Assembly: GCA_030446485.1 (NCBI GenBank)
Contig: JAUJNF010000010.1
Coordinates: 29,693 to 93,692 of the forward strand
Source: Thermoleophilaceae bacterium
GTDB taxonomy: Bacteria; Actinomycetota; Thermoleophilia; Solirubrobacterales; Thermoleophilaceae
DNA: 64,000 nt
Reading direction: 5' to 3'
The position numbers and the translations under genes were made by a program. The notes beneath the pieces are model-generated. The model was given only the letters and a program-made list of their open reading frames with translations, searched no databases and was not told the DNA's origin. This document shows positions 9,832 to 21,006 of this stretch, piece after piece. Each line of letters starts with the position of its first letter. Position 1 is the first letter of the stretch.

Positions 9832-10770
9832 TTACCCCTCGGCCGCCCCTCGGAGGAGCCCGTCGATCTCCGCGGCCACCGCCGCGGGGGTGCTCGCGGT
9901 CACGTCGATCTCGGTCACGTTCGGCAGCTTGCGCATCCAGGTGAGCTGGCGCTTGGCGAGGTTGCGCGTGCGCCGCTTCATGGCGTCCGGGTCGCCCGCC
10001 AGCAGCTCCGAGAAGCCGAGGGCCTTGCGGGCGGTCGGCGAGGCGCCCGCTGCGGCGGCGCGGCGGACCTCCTCGACCGCCCCCGCGGCGATCATCGCCT
10101 CGACCCGCCGGTCGATCGCCTCGTAGAGAGCGGCGCGGGCCATGGTCAGGCCCACGAGGACCGTGGGGTGCCGAGTGGCCTGGCTCCAGAGCTGGGACCG
10201 TTCGCCGCTACCGGGCCCGGTGAGCGCGCCCATCTCGAGCAGCTCCAGCGCGCGGCCGACCCGCGTGCGGTCAGCGGGGTCGATCCCCGCGGCCGCCTCC
10301 GGCGCGCGCGCGGCCCGGGTCGCGTGCAGCTCCCGCGGGCCGCGGGCGGCGATCTGGGCGCCGATCCGCTCCCGCAGCCCGGGCGGGGGTGGCGCCGCGA
10401 GGTCGAGGTGGCTGAGCGCCGCCCTCAGGTAGAGGCCGGTGCCGCCGAGCACGATCGGGCGCCGCCCGGCCCGGAGCGCCGCATCGATCTCGCCGTGGGC
10501 GAGCGGCATGTACTCGCCGGCCGAGAACGACCGCGTGACGGGCACGATGCCCACCAGCCGGTGCTCGAGCCGCTCCTGCTCCGCGGGCGAGGGAGCGCCG
10601 GTGAGAATCTCGAGGCCCGCGTACACCTGGAGGGCGTCGGCGGAGATTGCCACCGGACCCTCACCCGCTCTTCGCATGCGCTCCGCGAGCTCGAGGGCAA
10701 CCGCCGTCTTGCCGACGCCGGTGGGGCCGAATATTGCGACGACGCGCGGGTCCCGGCCGGCAGGCATCAC
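9832..10770 (-). CDS. miaA: tRNA dimethylallyltransferase
   Basis: 312 aa; IFGPTGVGKTAVALELA, VLGGTGLYLRAAL, RKALGFSELL; adjacent to miaB. Confidence 0.92.
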   Translation of the reverse strand: MMPAGRDPRVVAIFGPTGVGKTAVALELAERMRRAGEGPVAISADALQVYAGLEILTGAPSPAEQERLEHRLVGIVPVTRSFSAGEYMPLAHGEIDAALRAGRRPIVLGGTGLYLRAALSHLDLAAPPPPGLRERIGAQIAARGPRELHATRAARAPEAAAGIDPADRTRVGRALELLEMGALTGPGSGERSQLWSQATRHPTVLVGLTMARAALYEAIDRRVEAMIAAGAVEEVRRAAAAGASPTARKALGFSELLAGDPDAMKRRTRNLAKRQLTWMRKLPNVTEIDVTASTPAAVAAEIDGLLRGAAEG

Positions 10771-10798
10771 CGCCGCCTTCGCGGTTGCCGCGGCGCGC

Positions 10799-12118
10799 TC
10801 AGCCGACCGGCGTGGCCACGCGCGCGCTGCCGGCGAGGGTTTGGCTCGTGGCCGACTCGATCTCGACGTGCGTGAACTCCCCGGGCGCAGCCGAGCCCAC
10901 GAAGTTCACCGCCTTGTTGTGGCGTGTGCGGCCACGCACGCGCGCGGGATCGGTGCGTGACGGGCCCTCCACCAGCACCTCCATCGTGCGCCCGACGAAC
11001 CGCTGCGCCCGTTCGGCCGCGATGCGCTGCACCGCCTCCACGAGGCGCTCCATCCGCTCGCGCTTCACCGCGTGCGGCAGCTGGTCCGGGTAGTCGGCCG
11101 CGGCGGTCCCGCGCCGCGGGGAGAAGATGAACGTGAACGCCGAGTCGTAGCGCACCTGCTCGACCACCTCGAGCGTCTCCGCGAACTCCGCCTCGGTCTC
11201 GCCCGGGAAGCCGACGATGATGTCGGTGGTGAGCGAGCAGTCGGGCACCAGCTCGCGGATCAGCGCCACCCGGTCGAGGTAGCGCCCGCGGTCGTAGGTG
11301 CGCTTCATGGCCTTGAGGATGCGGCTCGAGCCGGCCTGCAGCGGCAGGTGGATGTGCTCGCAGAGCGAGGGCAGCTGGGCGTGGGCGCGCACGACGTCCT
11401 CGCGCATGTCCTTCGGGTGGGGGCTCGTGTAGCGGATCCGGTCGATGCCCTCGACGGCGTCGACCATCGCGAGCAGCTCGGCGAACGTGCACTTCGAGCC
11501 GCGCGGCAGGTCGCGTCCGTAGGAGTTCACGTTCTGCCCGAGCAGCGTCACCTCGCGCACGCCGTCGGCGGCCACGCGCTCGATCTCCGCGATCACGTCC
11601 TCGGCGCCGCGGCTCACCTCCCGCCCGCGCGTCGAGGGCACGATGCAGTAGGCGCAGCGGCAGTTGCACCCCACCGAGACCTGGACCCAGGCCTGGAACT
11701 CCCGCGCGCGCTTCATCGGCAGGTGGCCGGGGAAGCTCTCGAACTCGAAGTAGCCCTGCGCGCTGAGGCTGTCGCTGGTCAAGAACTCGGCCAGCCGCGG
11801 GATCTGCCCGGGACCGAAGGCCACGTCGACGAACGGGAACTGCTCGAACACCCGCTCCTTCATCGACTGGGACCAGCAGCCACCCACCCCCACGATGCGG
11901 CTCGGGTCCTCCGTCTTCAAGCGCTTGGCCTCGCCGAGGTGCCCGATGAAGCGGTTGTCGGCCGACTCGCGGATCGAGCACGTGTTGAAGAGGATGAGGT
12001 CGGCCTGTTCGCGGCTCGGGGTCTCGCGGTACCCGAGCGAGTCGAGCATCCCCTTCATGCGCTCCGAGTCGTGCTCGTTCATCTGGCACCCGAAGGTGGT
12101 CAGGTTGTAGGTCTTCAC
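10799..12118 (-). CDS. miaB: tRNA-2-methylthio-N6-dimethylallyladenosine synthase
   Basis: 439 aa; TFGCQMNEHDSERMKGML, radical SAM CRCAYCIVPSTRG, TDIIVGFPGETEAEF. Confidence 0.93.
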   Translation of the reverse strand: MKTYNLTTFGCQMNEHDSERMKGMLDSLGYRETPSREQADLILFNTCSIRESADNRFIGHLGEAKRLKTEDPSRIVGVGGCWSQSMKERVFEQFPFVDVAFGPGQIPRLAEFLTSDSLSAQGYFEFESFPGHLPMKRAREFQAWVQVSVGCNCRCAYCIVPSTRGREVSRGAEDVIAEIERVAADGVREVTLLGQNVNSYGRDLPRGSKCTFAELLAMVDAVEGIDRIRYTSPHPKDMREDVVRAHAQLPSLCEHIHLPLQAGSSRILKAMKRTYDRGRYLDRVALIRELVPDCSLTTDIIVGFPGETEAEFAETLEVVEQVRYDSAFTFIFSPRRGTAAADYPDQLPHAVKRERMERLVEAVQRIAAERAQRFVGRTMEVLVEGPSRTDPARVRGRTRHNKAVNFVGSAAPGEFTHVEIESATSQTLAGSARVATPVG

Positions 12119-12168
12119 GGGCTCGACGATACCTACGCGGACGGCGCTGGCGCTCGGCGCCCGGGTGG

Positions 12169-13869
12169 CTACTTGGCGTAGTCGACGGCGCGGCTCTCGC
12201 GGATCACCGTCACCTTGATCTGGCCGGCGTACTCCAGCTCCTGCTCCAGATCTCGCGCGATCTGGTGGGAGAGCACGGTGGCCGTATCGTCGTCAACCAC
12301 CTCGGGCCGCACGATCACCCGCACCTCGCGGCCGGCCTGCATCGCGTAAACCTTCTCGACGCCGGCGTGACGGGTGGCGATGTCCTCGAGATCGTGGAGG
12401 CGCTTGACGTAGGCCTCGAGCGACTCGCCACGCGCGCCGGGGCGCGCTCCCGAGAGGGAGTCGGAGATCTGCACGACCACCGCCTCGATCGTGCGCATGT
12501 GGACCTCGTTGTGGTGGGCCTCCATCGCGTGGGCGACGGCGTCCGACTCGCCGAAGCGGCGCGCGAGCTTGCCGCCCACGAGCGCGTGTGGGCCCTCGAC
12601 CTCGTGGGTCACCGCCTTGCCCACGTCGTGCAGGAGCGCTGCCCGCCGCGCGGTCTTCGATCCCGCTCCAAGCTCGTCGGCGATCATCGCCGCGAGCCTG
12701 GCGCACTCGACCGAGTGCGCCAGCACGTTCTGCCCGTAGCTCGTACGGAAGTGAAGGCGGCCGAGCAGCTTGATCAGCTCCTCGTGCAGGCCCCCGACCC
12801 CGGCGTCCAGGGCCGCCTGCTCGCCGATCTCGGGGATGCGGCGCTCCATGTCGGCATGGGCCTGCCCGTAGGCGTCCTCGATGCTCGCGGGATGGATGCG
12901 CCCGTCCTGCAGCAGCTTCTCGAGTGTCAGCCGCGCGACCTCCCGCCGGACCCCGTCGAAGCCCGACAGGACCACCGCCGAGGGCGTGTCGTCGATGATG
13001 AAGTCGATGCCGGTGAGGGTCTCGAGGGCGCGGATGTTGCGTCCCTCGCGGCCGATGATGCGGCCCTTCAGCTCGTCCGAGCGGAGCTGCACGACCGACA
13101 CGGTGGTCTCGGCGGCGTGACCTCCGGCCAGGCGCTGCATGGCGCTCGCGAGAATGCTTCGCGCCCGGCGGTCGGCATCGCGCCGCGCCTCCTCCTCCAC
13201 CTGACGGATCAGCCGGGCGCTGTCGTGCTTGAGCCCGTCCTCGAGCTCGCGCATCATGATCTGGCGCGCCTGGCCGGCGCTCAGCCCCGCGACCCGCTCG
13301 AGCTCGCGCCGCTGCTCGTCCTTGGCGGTATCGAGCCGCCTGGCGCTGTTGTCGAGGTTGCGGGCTCGGTCGTCGGCCGAGCGAGTGGTGCGCTCGAGCT
13401 CGGCGGCCCGGGCCTCGAGCGCCTTGTCGCGGGCCAGGAGGCGCTCCTCCATGCGGGCCAGCTCGGCGCGCCGTTCGCGCAGCTCGGCCTCGATCTCGGC
13501 GCGGTCGGCGGGCGGCGACCCGTTGCTCGCAGCGGCCGGGGCGCTCACGGCCGGGGCGCTCACGGCGGGAGCCCTCGGTGCGGTAGCCGGCGGTGACGAA
13601 GCTGCCGGCCCTGGGGGCGGGGGCGACTCGGTGTCAGGAGCCGCCGGCTCCGGCGCCGGGGCGGCAGCGCCCGGGCCACCGCCACTGGGTGACGCGGAAG
13701 GGCTCGTCGGTGACGAGGCGGCGTGCGCCGCCGCGTCGCGCGCCCGGGAACCCTCTGCGGCGGAGGCACTCGAAGGCGGGGACGCTGGGGACGACGGGCG
13801 TCGCGCGAAGATGGCCGCCGCCCCTATGAGGCCCGCCGCGGCGATCAGTGCCGCAAGAACGATCTCCAT
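12169..13869 (-). CDS. rny: Ribonuclease Y with long Pro/Ala/Ser-rich linker
   Basis: Internal start [24 protein letters not shown] (TM), coiled coil, KH domain ([30 protein letters not shown]), HD domain (LLHDVGKAV...HHNEVH). Confidence 0.9.
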   Translation of the reverse strand: MEIVLAALIAAAGLIGAAAIFARRPSSPASPPSSASAAEGSRARDAAAHAASSPTSPSASPSGGGPGAAAPAPEPAAPDTESPPPPGPAASSPPATAPRAPAVSAPAVSAPAAASNGSPPADRAEIEAELRERRAELARMEERLLARDKALEARAAELERTTRSADDRARNLDNSARRLDTAKDEQRRELERVAGLSAGQARQIMMRELEDGLKHDSARLIRQVEEEARRDADRRARSILASAMQRLAGGHAAETTVSVVQLRSDELKGRIIGREGRNIRALETLTGIDFIIDDTPSAVVLSGFDGVRREVARLTLEKLLQDGRIHPASIEDAYGQAHADMERRIPEIGEQAALDAGVGGLHEELIKLLGRLHFRTSYGQNVLAHSVECARLAAMIADELGAGSKTARRAALLHDVGKAVTHEVEGPHALVGGKLARRFGESDAVAHAMEAHHNEVHMRTIEAVVVQISDSLSGARPGARGESLEAYVKRLHDLEDIATRHAGVEKVYAMQAGREVRVIVRPEVVDDDTATVLSHQIARDLEQELEYAGQIKVTVIRESRAVDYAK

Positions 13870-14250
13870 GTTCGTGTCTCCCCACTCCAGCGCCCGGCGC
13901 TGGATCGCAAGCCAACGAGCGGTGCAAGGCACCGCGAGACACCGGGACGTGTTCTAGGCGGGGTGGCGCGCGCGCATAACGCGCGGTCGGCAGGGTGAGG
14001 ACGCCCTCGTGCTCTCCTCTCGGGTCGGTCCTCGGTTGGGTTGGTGGGTAACGGTCTTGATCAGGGCTTCGCGCCTCAGCGGCGCGCTGCTCCTTCGGTC
14101 GACGGATTTGCCTTGTGCCAGTTCACGTTCAGTCAGGTCTCGCGGCGGCCACGCGGGCCGCTCTCGAGTGCCCAAAGATAGCCGTGTGCGAACCGCCGCG
14201 CAACCTCTTCCGGGCGCCGTAATGACTTTCGTCAGGCGGCCCGGCCGGCC

Positions 14251-15399
14251 TCAGGCTGCCTGCTCCTCTGGGGTTTCGGGGACCGGCGCCACCGGCATCG
14301 AAGCCTCGCCCTCCACGGGCCTCACCGGCTCCATCGGCTCGCCCTCCACCGCCGCGACCACCTCTACGGGCGGCGCCTGGGGCCCCGCCTCCATGCCCAC
14401 CGCGACGTAGACCTTCTCCTCGATCGACCGCGCGACCACGGGGTTCTCCCGCAGGTACGCCTTGGCGTTGCCGCGGCCCTGGCCCAGCCGCTCGTCCTCG
14501 TACGAGAAGAACGAGCCGGACTTCTGGACGATGTTGTGCTCGATCCCCAGGTCGAGGATGCAGCCCTCGGAGGAGATCCCCTGGCCGTACTCGATGTCGA
14601 ACTCGGCCTGGCGGAAGGGAGCGGCGACCTTGTTCTTGACGACCTTGACCCGCACGCGGTTGCCCACGGCCTCGGTGCCGTCCTTGAGCGTCTCGATCCG
14701 ACGGATGTCGAGCCGCTGGGACGAATAGAACTTGAGCGCCCGGCCTCCGGGCTGGGTCTCGGGAGAACCAAACATGACCCCCACCTTCTCCCGAATCTGG
14801 TTCGTGAAGATGCAGAGCGTGTTGGCCCGGTTCAGGTTGCCGGCCAGCTTGCGCATCGCCTGGCTCATCATCCGGGCCTGCAGGCCGACCGTCTGATCGC
14901 CCATCTGCCCCTCGAGCTCGGCGCGCGGCGTGAGGGCGGCGACCGAGTCGATGGCCACGACGTCGATGGCCCCGGAGCGGATGAGCAGGTCGGCGATCTC
15001 GAGCGCCTGCTCGCCGTGGTCGGGCTGGGAGACGAGCAGCTCGTCGACGTCGACCCCGATGCGCTTGGCGTAGAGGGGGTCCATGGCGTGCTCGGCGTCG
15101 ATGAAGGCACAGATGCCTCCCTGCTTCTGGGCCTGGGCGAGCACGTGGTAGAGCAGCGTCGTCTTGCCCGACGACTCGGGACCGAAGACCTCGACGATGC
15201 GGCCGCGCGGTATGCCGCCCACGCCGAGCGCCAGGTCGAGCGAGAGGGCGCCCGTTGGTATGGCCGCCACCTTGACGGCGGCCTCCTCGTCCCCCATGCG
15301 CATGATCGAGCCCTTGCCGAACTGCCGCTCGATCTGGGTGAGCGCGCCGTTCAGCGCCGAATCGCGGGCCTTGGCGGCCTTCTCCTGCTCCTTGTCCAT
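14251..15399 (-). CDS. recA: Recombinase A
   Basis: 382 aa; [57 protein letters not shown]. Confidence 0.97.
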   Translation of the reverse strand: MDKEQEKAAKARDSALNGALTQIERQFGKGSIMRMGDEEAAVKVAAIPTGALSLDLALGVGGIPRGRIVEVFGPESSGKTTLLYHVLAQAQKQGGICAFIDAEHAMDPLYAKRIGVDVDELLVSQPDHGEQALEIADLLIRSGAIDVVAIDSVAALTPRAELEGQMGDQTVGLQARMMSQAMRKLAGNLNRANTLCIFTNQIREKVGVMFGSPETQPGGRALKFYSSQRLDIRRIETLKDGTEAVGNRVRVKVVKNKVAAPFRQAEFDIEYGQGISSEGCILDLGIEHNIVQKSGSFFSYEDERLGQGRGNAKAYLRENPVVARSIEEKVYVAVGMEAGPQAPPVEVVAAVEGEPMEPVRPVEGEASMPVAPVPETPEEQAA

Positions 15400-15524
15400 G
15401 TCTCCGTGCTCCTCGTCGTCTTAGAGCCCGACAAGCTAGAGGCGGGTTCGGACGCCTTGATCACGCGAATGTGACGAAGTCGCGCGGGGCGTGTGACAAG
15501 TCCAGTCGCCCCCTCGGCCGGTGC

Positions 15525-16835
15525 TCACACCGGCAGTTCCTCCCCGCGCAGCAGCCGCCGCAGCATGTGCATCGCCACCGTGGTCGAGCGGTCGCGGATC
15601 TCCCCGCGGTCCCCCGGAAGGGTGGTGTCGCGGGCGAGCACCGAGCCGTCCGCCAGGCGAGCCGACCAGCACACGTAGCCCACCGGCTTGGCCTGGGTGC
15701 CGCCGTCCGGCCCGGCCACGCCGGTGATCGCAAGCGCGGTGTCGGCGCCGAAGCGCGCGAGCGCCCCGTGGGCCATCGCGTCCGCCACCTCCGGTGAGAC
15801 CGCGCCGTGACGGGCGATCAACGCCGGATCCACGTCGAGCAGCCCCGCCTTGGCCTCGTCGGCGTAGCTCACCACCCCACCCGCGAAGTACGCGGAGGCG
15901 CCCGGCCGCTCGGTCAGCCGCGCGGCCATCAGCCCGCCCGTGCAGGACTCGGCCACCGCCATGCGGCGCCCTGCCAGCAGCGCGGCCACCTGGTCGTCCA
16001 CCAGCGAGCCGTCCGTCGAGAACAGCGTGCCTGCGTGACGCGAGGCGATCGCGTCGCGCAGGCCCTCCCATGCGGAGGCGCCCTCCTCGTCGTAGCGCAC
16101 CACCACCTCGACCTCCCCCCGGCGCAGGCAGGTGGTGATCTCGAGCCGCTCGAAGCCGGGAAGCTCCGGCTCGGCCACCCGCAGGGTCTCGGCGATCTCC
16201 GACTCGGGGATCCCGAACAGCCGCAGCATCCGCTGCTCGTAGTGCTCGGCGCCCCGGGAGGCCGCCCCGAACGCGTTGGTGCCCACCGCGACCGGCCACA
16301 TCGCGTGCAGCTCGCGCGGCGGCCCGGGCAGTACCACGACCGTCGGCCCCTCGACGCCATCGGCCGGCGGCACGACCACTCCCGGCGCGGTGCCCACCGG
16401 ATCGATCACCGTCGCGCCCTCGGGAATCGTGGCCTGCTTGCGGTTGGCCACGCGGATCGTCTCCGGGTCGACGTTCGGCCAGCGCTTCATCAGCGGTGCG
16501 AGGATCTCCGCGATACGGGCCTCGAGCCGCTCGTCCAGCACCATCGGCCGGCCGCAGAAGCGCGCCACCACCTCGGTGGTGAGGTCGTCGGCGGTCGGCC
16601 CCAGGCCGCCGCTCGTGATCACGATGTCCATGCCCCGGGCGGCCATGAAGCGCAGTTGGGCCTCCATGTCCTCCGGCCGGTCCCCGCAGATCGTGATGTG
16701 GGCGAGCTCGATGCCCTGCTCCAGCAGGCGGTCGGCAAGCCACGGGCCGTTGCGGTCGCGCACCCTGCCCGTGAGCACCTCGGTGCCGGTCACGACGATG
16801 CCGGCCCGGGCGCTCACCGCCCGATCATGCCGCAC
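15525..16835 (-). CDS. cinA: CinA-type competence/damage-inducible protein (nicotinamide-nucleotide amidase family)
   Basis: 436 aa; [53 protein letters not shown]. Confidence 0.92.
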   Translation of the reverse strand: MRHDRAVSARAGIVVTGTEVLTGRVRDRNGPWLADRLLEQGIELAHITICGDRPEDMEAQLRFMAARGMDIVITSGGLGPTADDLTTEVVARFCGRPMVLDERLEARIAEILAPLMKRWPNVDPETIRVANRKQATIPEGATVIDPVGTAPGVVVPPADGVEGPTVVVLPGPPRELHAMWPVAVGTNAFGAASRGAEHYEQRMLRLFGIPESEIAETLRVAEPELPGFERLEITTCLRRGEVEVVVRYDEEGASAWEGLRDAIASRHAGTLFSTDGSLVDDQVAALLAGRRMAVAESCTGGLMAARLTERPGASAYFAGGVVSYADEAKAGLLDVDPALIARHGAVSPEVADAMAHGALARFGADTALAITGVAGPDGGTQAKPVGYVCWSARLADGSVLARDTTLPGDRGEIRDRSTTVAMHMLRRLLRGEELPV

Positions 16836-16862
16836 CGGCCAGCGCGCCTCGGCCGAACGGCC

Positions 16863-17633
16863 TCAGACGCACGGCCGCTCGGCCTCCGGCAGCGGCTGCC
16901 GCCCACGCGGGGTGAACGCAAACCCGACGGAGTCCGCGCCGCCCCCCAGCGGGACCCGCTCGCCGTTCACGCGCACGACGGCCGACGTGCGTCCGAGGTT
17001 CATCCGCAGGCGCCGCTCCCGGAAGGTCCGGGGCTCGGACAGCGTGCCCTGGAAGAGCACCCGGCCCGCGCCGTCGTCGACGCAGAGATAAGTCTCCTCG
17101 CTTGGCTCGATGCGCAGGCGCACGTCGGTGGGTACGGGCTGTGGCCGCGGCCGGTCGGGCGCGCCCGTCCGGCGCCGCCGTGCGTCGGCCCGCCCGCGCG
17201 GCTCGTCCGGCTCCGTGACGCCGGCCCCCGCGGGGTCGCCCTCGTCCTCGCCACCGGTGAGCCCGAGCACGAGCAGGAAGGCGAGCAGCACGCCCACGAG
17301 CCCGATGGCCACGGCCCCCCGCGAGGGCGGCCCCGTGCTCCGCCGCTCCCTTCCGCGCGGCGGCTGGCGGGCGAAGTGCTGCATCTCGCTCTCGCTGCGG
17401 GGCTCGTGCTGGGCGCGGTACTCCTCCACGAGCAGCTGTGAGTCGAGCCCGAGGAACTCCGAGTAGCTGCGGATGAACGTCCTGACGAACGTGCTGCCGG
17501 GGAGCAGCTCGAAATCCTCGTTCTCGAGCGCGCGCAGGTACTTCCCGCGGATCTTGGTCGCGTCCTCGACCTCCTTGATGTCGATCCCCTGACGCATCCG
17601 CGCGTCTCGGAGGGTGCTTCCGATGGGCGGCAC
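16863..17633 (-). CDS. RodZ-like membrane protein: N-terminal HTH, TM, C-terminal DUF4115-like domain
   Basis: GTG start at 17633: MPPIGSTLRDARMRQGIDIKEVEDATKIRGKYLRALENEDFELLPGSTFVRTFIRSYSEFLGLD; TM GAVAIGLVGVLLAFLLVLGL; the track ORF is over-extended upstream. Confidence 0.8.
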   Translation of the reverse strand: MPPIGSTLRDARMRQGIDIKEVEDATKIRGKYLRALENEDFELLPGSTFVRTFIRSYSEFLGLDSQLLVEEYRAQHEPRSESEMQHFARQPPRGRERRSTGPPSRGAVAIGLVGVLLAFLLVLGLTGGEDEGDPAGAGVTEPDEPRGRADARRRRTGAPDRPRPQPVPTDVRLRIEPSEETYLCVDDGAGRVLFQGTLSEPRTFRERRLRMNLGRTSAVVRVNGERVPLGGGADSVGFAFTPRGRQPLPEAERPCV

Positions 17634-17725
17634 GCGGCCTATTCTGGCGAACGGAGGCCGAACGGGCGGCCGGGCATCGGCAGCCCTCGCGCCGAGGCTG
17701 AAGCGCGCGCTCCCGCGGGATGGGC

Positions 17726-20197
17726 TCAGTCCTGCCGGTCTACGCCGGCCACGGCCGGCTCGTCGAGCGCGGCCAGGACCCGCGCCAGATCTCCCTCGGA
17801 GATCAGCACCTGGCGCGCCTTCGAGCCCTCGTACCCGGAGATCACCCCGCGGCGCTCCATCATGTCGATCAAGCGCCCCGCACGCGTGTAGCCGACGCGC
17901 AGCCGGCGCTGGAGCATCGAGGTCGAGGCCGTGCCCATCTGCACCACGGTGGCGATCGCGTCGGAGAGCAGGTCGTCGGCGTCGGGGTCGTACTCGTCGG
18001 GCTCGCCGTCGTCCTCTCGCTCCACCGCCTCGAGCAGCTCGTCCTGGAGGTCCGGCTCGCCCTGCCGGCGCCAATGATCGGTCAGGCGCTCGATCTCGTC
18101 CTCGCCGATGAACGCGCCCTGGATGCGTGCCGTGCGCGACTCGGACGCTGGCCGAAACAGCATGTCGCCCGCCCCCAGCAGGGATTCCGCGCCGTTCTGG
18201 TCGAGGATCACGCGCGAGTCGGTCTGAGAGGACACCGCGAAGGCGATCCGCGCCGGCACGTTGGCCTTGATCATGCCGGTGATGATGTCGGCGCTCGGGC
18301 GCTGGGTGGCGAGCAGCAGGTGGATGCCCACCGCGCGCGACTTCTGCGCCAGGCGGATGATCGCGTCCTCGACCTCGCCCGGGGCCACCATCATCAGGTC
18401 GGCCAGCTCGTCGATCACGCACAGGATGTAGGGAAGCGGCGCCTGATCGCGCTCGGCGCGGAAGCGGTTCAGCTCGACCAGGCTGCGGGTGCGCGCCATG
18501 CTCATCACGCTGTAGCGCTGCTCCATCTCCCGGATCAGGTTGGAGAGCACGTTGGCGGCGATCCGCGGGCTGGTCACGACCGGGGTGAGCAGGTGTGGGA
18601 TCGACTCGTAGTGGTTGAGCTCGACCTGCTTGGGGTCCACCAGCACGAGCTTCACCTCCTGGGGGGTGGCGCGCAGGAGGATCGACGCGAGCATGGCGTT
18701 CACGCAGCCGGACTTGCCGGAGCCCGTGGTGCCGGCCACCAGCACGTGCGGCTGGCGGGCGAGGTCGGTCCCGATCGCCTTGCCGGCGATGTCCTTGCCG
18801 AGCCACACCGTGAGCGGCGACCACCCAGCCGGCGCCTCCTGGTACACGTCGCCGAGGCGCACCATGCGCTGGGCGTCGTCGGTGTTCGGCACCTCCACGC
18901 CCACCTTCTGCTCACCGGGGATCGGGGCAAGGATCCGCACGTCGGTCGCGGCCAGCGAGTAGGCGAGATCGTCGCGCAGCTGCGCGACCTTCGACATCTT
19001 GATCCCGGGCGCGAGCCGCAGCTCGTAGCGGGTGACGCGCGGGCCGGTGACCGTTCCCACCACCTGCGCGGCCACGCCGAAGTGGCCGAGCGCGTCCACG
19101 AGCTTCGCGCCCATGGCCTGCAGCGCGCGGTGATCGACCTTCGCGGCGCCGCTCGTGCGCTTGAGCAGGCCCGCCCGCGGTAGCGCGTACTCGAAGTCGT
19201 CGGCCTCGGTCACGCTCGCCCGGAGCCGCCCCTGGGGCGTGAGGTCGGAGGCCTCGATCCGGCGGGTGAACGGGACGGTCTCGGCCTCCTCGGGCGCGTC
19301 GTCATCGGTCAGGTCGTCCTCCGCCGACCCGCCCTCCTCCTCTTCCCCGAAGTCCGCCTCCACGTCCTCGGACGCCCCGAAGTCCTGCGCGGGAGCCTCG
19401 ACGTGAGTGGCGCGCACGACCGGCTCGACCTCGGGGGGTCCGTAGCGGCCGTCTGGTGGCTCGTCGAAGTCGAGCTCATCAGCCCCGGGACGCGGTGTGC
19501 CCTGGGTCGGGCCGTCCTCGCCCGCCCTGCCGGCCTCCGAGGCGCGCCCCGTGAGCACCGCGGCGAACTCCGTTGTCGACTCGCGGACCCGCCGGGTGGT
19601 CGAGGCCACCCCCGCGCGCGTGGAACGCAGCACGCTCGCCACCGAGGCGCCCGTGAGGAGCAGCACCCCCGAGACCAGGAGGAACAGGAAGAGGATGTGG
19701 GCGCCGATCTCCTGCACGAGCGTCCGGACGACCCAGAACAGCGCCTCGCCGACCAGGCCCCCGTGCTCTCGGAAGAAGTCGGGGTGGCCGAACGCGCCGT
19801 CGCGCGCGGGCTCGTCGGGGCCGAGGCCGAAGGAGCCCGCGGCGAGCCCCAGCATCAGCGCGGTGAGCAGGCTGGCCGCACCGGTGCCCCAGGGGCGCAC
19901 GGAGGGCACCATCGGGCCGAGCACCATGAGCGCTCCCGCGCCGAAGATCGCCACCGGCAGCAGGTAGGCCACGCCGCCGAACAGGAACACCAGGCCGTAG
20001 GCGAGCCCCTCTCCGACCCGGCCACCGTCCCAGCCGAGGTAGAAGACGAAGGCCAGGAACGCCGCCAGGGCGACGAGCCCCAGCCCGATGATGTCGAGAT
20101 GACGCTGCTCAAGGTGCGGCAAACGCGGTAGGGCCAGCGACGAGCGCCTGGCTCGGCGGCGGGGCGGCGGCTTGCGGGGGGCACGGCGGGAGGCCAT
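17726..20197 (-). CDS. ftsK: FtsK/SpoIIIE family DNA translocase
   Basis: 823 aa; N-terminal TM segments, HVLVAGTTGSGKSGCVNAML, VLVDPKQVELNHYESIPHLL, C-terminal gamma domain. Confidence 0.93.
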   Translation of the reverse strand: MASRRAPRKPPPRRRARRSSLALPRLPHLEQRHLDIIGLGLVALAAFLAFVFYLGWDGGRVGEGLAYGLVFLFGGVAYLLPVAIFGAGALMVLGPMVPSVRPWGTGAASLLTALMLGLAAGSFGLGPDEPARDGAFGHPDFFREHGGLVGEALFWVVRTLVQEIGAHILFLFLLVSGVLLLTGASVASVLRSTRAGVASTTRRVRESTTEFAAVLTGRASEAGRAGEDGPTQGTPRPGADELDFDEPPDGRYGPPEVEPVVRATHVEAPAQDFGASEDVEADFGEEEEGGSAEDDLTDDDAPEEAETVPFTRRIEASDLTPQGRLRASVTEADDFEYALPRAGLLKRTSGAAKVDHRALQAMGAKLVDALGHFGVAAQVVGTVTGPRVTRYELRLAPGIKMSKVAQLRDDLAYSLAATDVRILAPIPGEQKVGVEVPNTDDAQRMVRLGDVYQEAPAGWSPLTVWLGKDIAGKAIGTDLARQPHVLVAGTTGSGKSGCVNAMLASILLRATPQEVKLVLVDPKQVELNHYESIPHLLTPVVTSPRIAANVLSNLIREMEQRYSVMSMARTRSLVELNRFRAERDQAPLPYILCVIDELADLMMVAPGEVEDAIIRLAQKSRAVGIHLLLATQRPSADIITGMIKANVPARIAFAVSSQTDSRVILDQNGAESLLGAGDMLFRPASESRTARIQGAFIGEDEIERLTDHWRRQGEPDLQDELLEAVEREDDGEPDEYDPDADDLLSDAIATVVQMGTASTSMLQRRLRVGYTRAGRLIDMMERRGVISGYEGSKARQVLISEGDLARVLAALDEPAVAGVDRQD

Positions 20198-20325
20198 CGT
20201 CTGCGGGCGGTACTTCGACGCCGGGCCGCTCCGCCCCTGCCGGGCACGGCCAACGGTGAACCTGCGCCCTAAGCGCTCCCTAAGCGCTTCGTGGCTCCCC
20301 TCCGGTCCGCCGTACCATTCAGCAC

Positions 20326-21006
20326 ATGGACCGCAACGCCCGCGTGCTGGTTGTGGAGGACGACCCGGAGATCGCCGGCGCGCTGCGGCGTTCGCTCGGT
20401 CGCGAGAGCTACGACGTCCGCCTGGCGGCCGACGGGGTGGCCGCTCTCGAGGAATCGAGCGTCTTCCACCCGGACGCGGTGGTGCTGGACCTCGGCCTCC
20501 CGCGCCTCGACGGCGTCGAGGTGTGCCGGCGGCTGCGCGAGGACGGGGACGTGCCGATCCTCATGCTCACCGCCCGCGACGCCGTCGAGGACCGGATCGA
20601 GGGCCTGGACTCCGGCGCGGACGACTACCTCGTCAAGCCCTTCGACCGGCAGGAGTTGCTGGCCCGCCTGCGGGCTTTGCTCCGCCGTCGCCCCCCGCGG
20701 GGGAGTGCCTCGCTCACGGTCGCCGATCTGCGGCTCAACCCCGACTCCCGTGAGGTGGCGCGTGGCGAGCGCGCACTCGACCTGACCAGCCGCGAGTTCG
20801 AGCTCCTCGAGTACCTGATGCGCAACGAGCGGCTCGTGGTGTCGCGCGAGACCCTGCTGGAGCAGGTGTGGGGCTACCAACTGTACGTGGAGACCAACAC
20901 GATCGACGTGTTCGTCTCCAACCTGCGCCGCAAGCTCGAGGCCGGCGGAGAGGCGCGCGTGCTGCACACCGTGCGCGGGGCGGGATACGTGCTGCGGGCC
21001 CCATGA
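20326..21006 (+). CDS. OmpR/PhoB-family response regulator
   Basis: 226 aa; VLVVEDDPEIAGALRRSL, VVLDLGLPRLDGVEVCRRL, winged-helix C-terminus. Confidence 0.9.
   Translation: MDRNARVLVVEDDPEIAGALRRSLGRESYDVRLAADGVAALEESSVFHPDAVVLDLGLPRLDGVEVCRRLREDGDVPILMLTARDAVEDRIEGLDSGADDYLVKPFDRQELLARLRALLRRRPPRGSASLTVADLRLNPDSREVARGERALDLTSREFELLEYLMRNERLVVSRETLLEQVWGYQLYVETNTIDVFVSNLRRKLEAGGEARVLHTVRGAGYVLRAP

Noticed and set aside
13954-14175. 73-aa ORF in the recA-rny gap
   Set aside because: Low-complexity basic translation, no recognisable start context or family.
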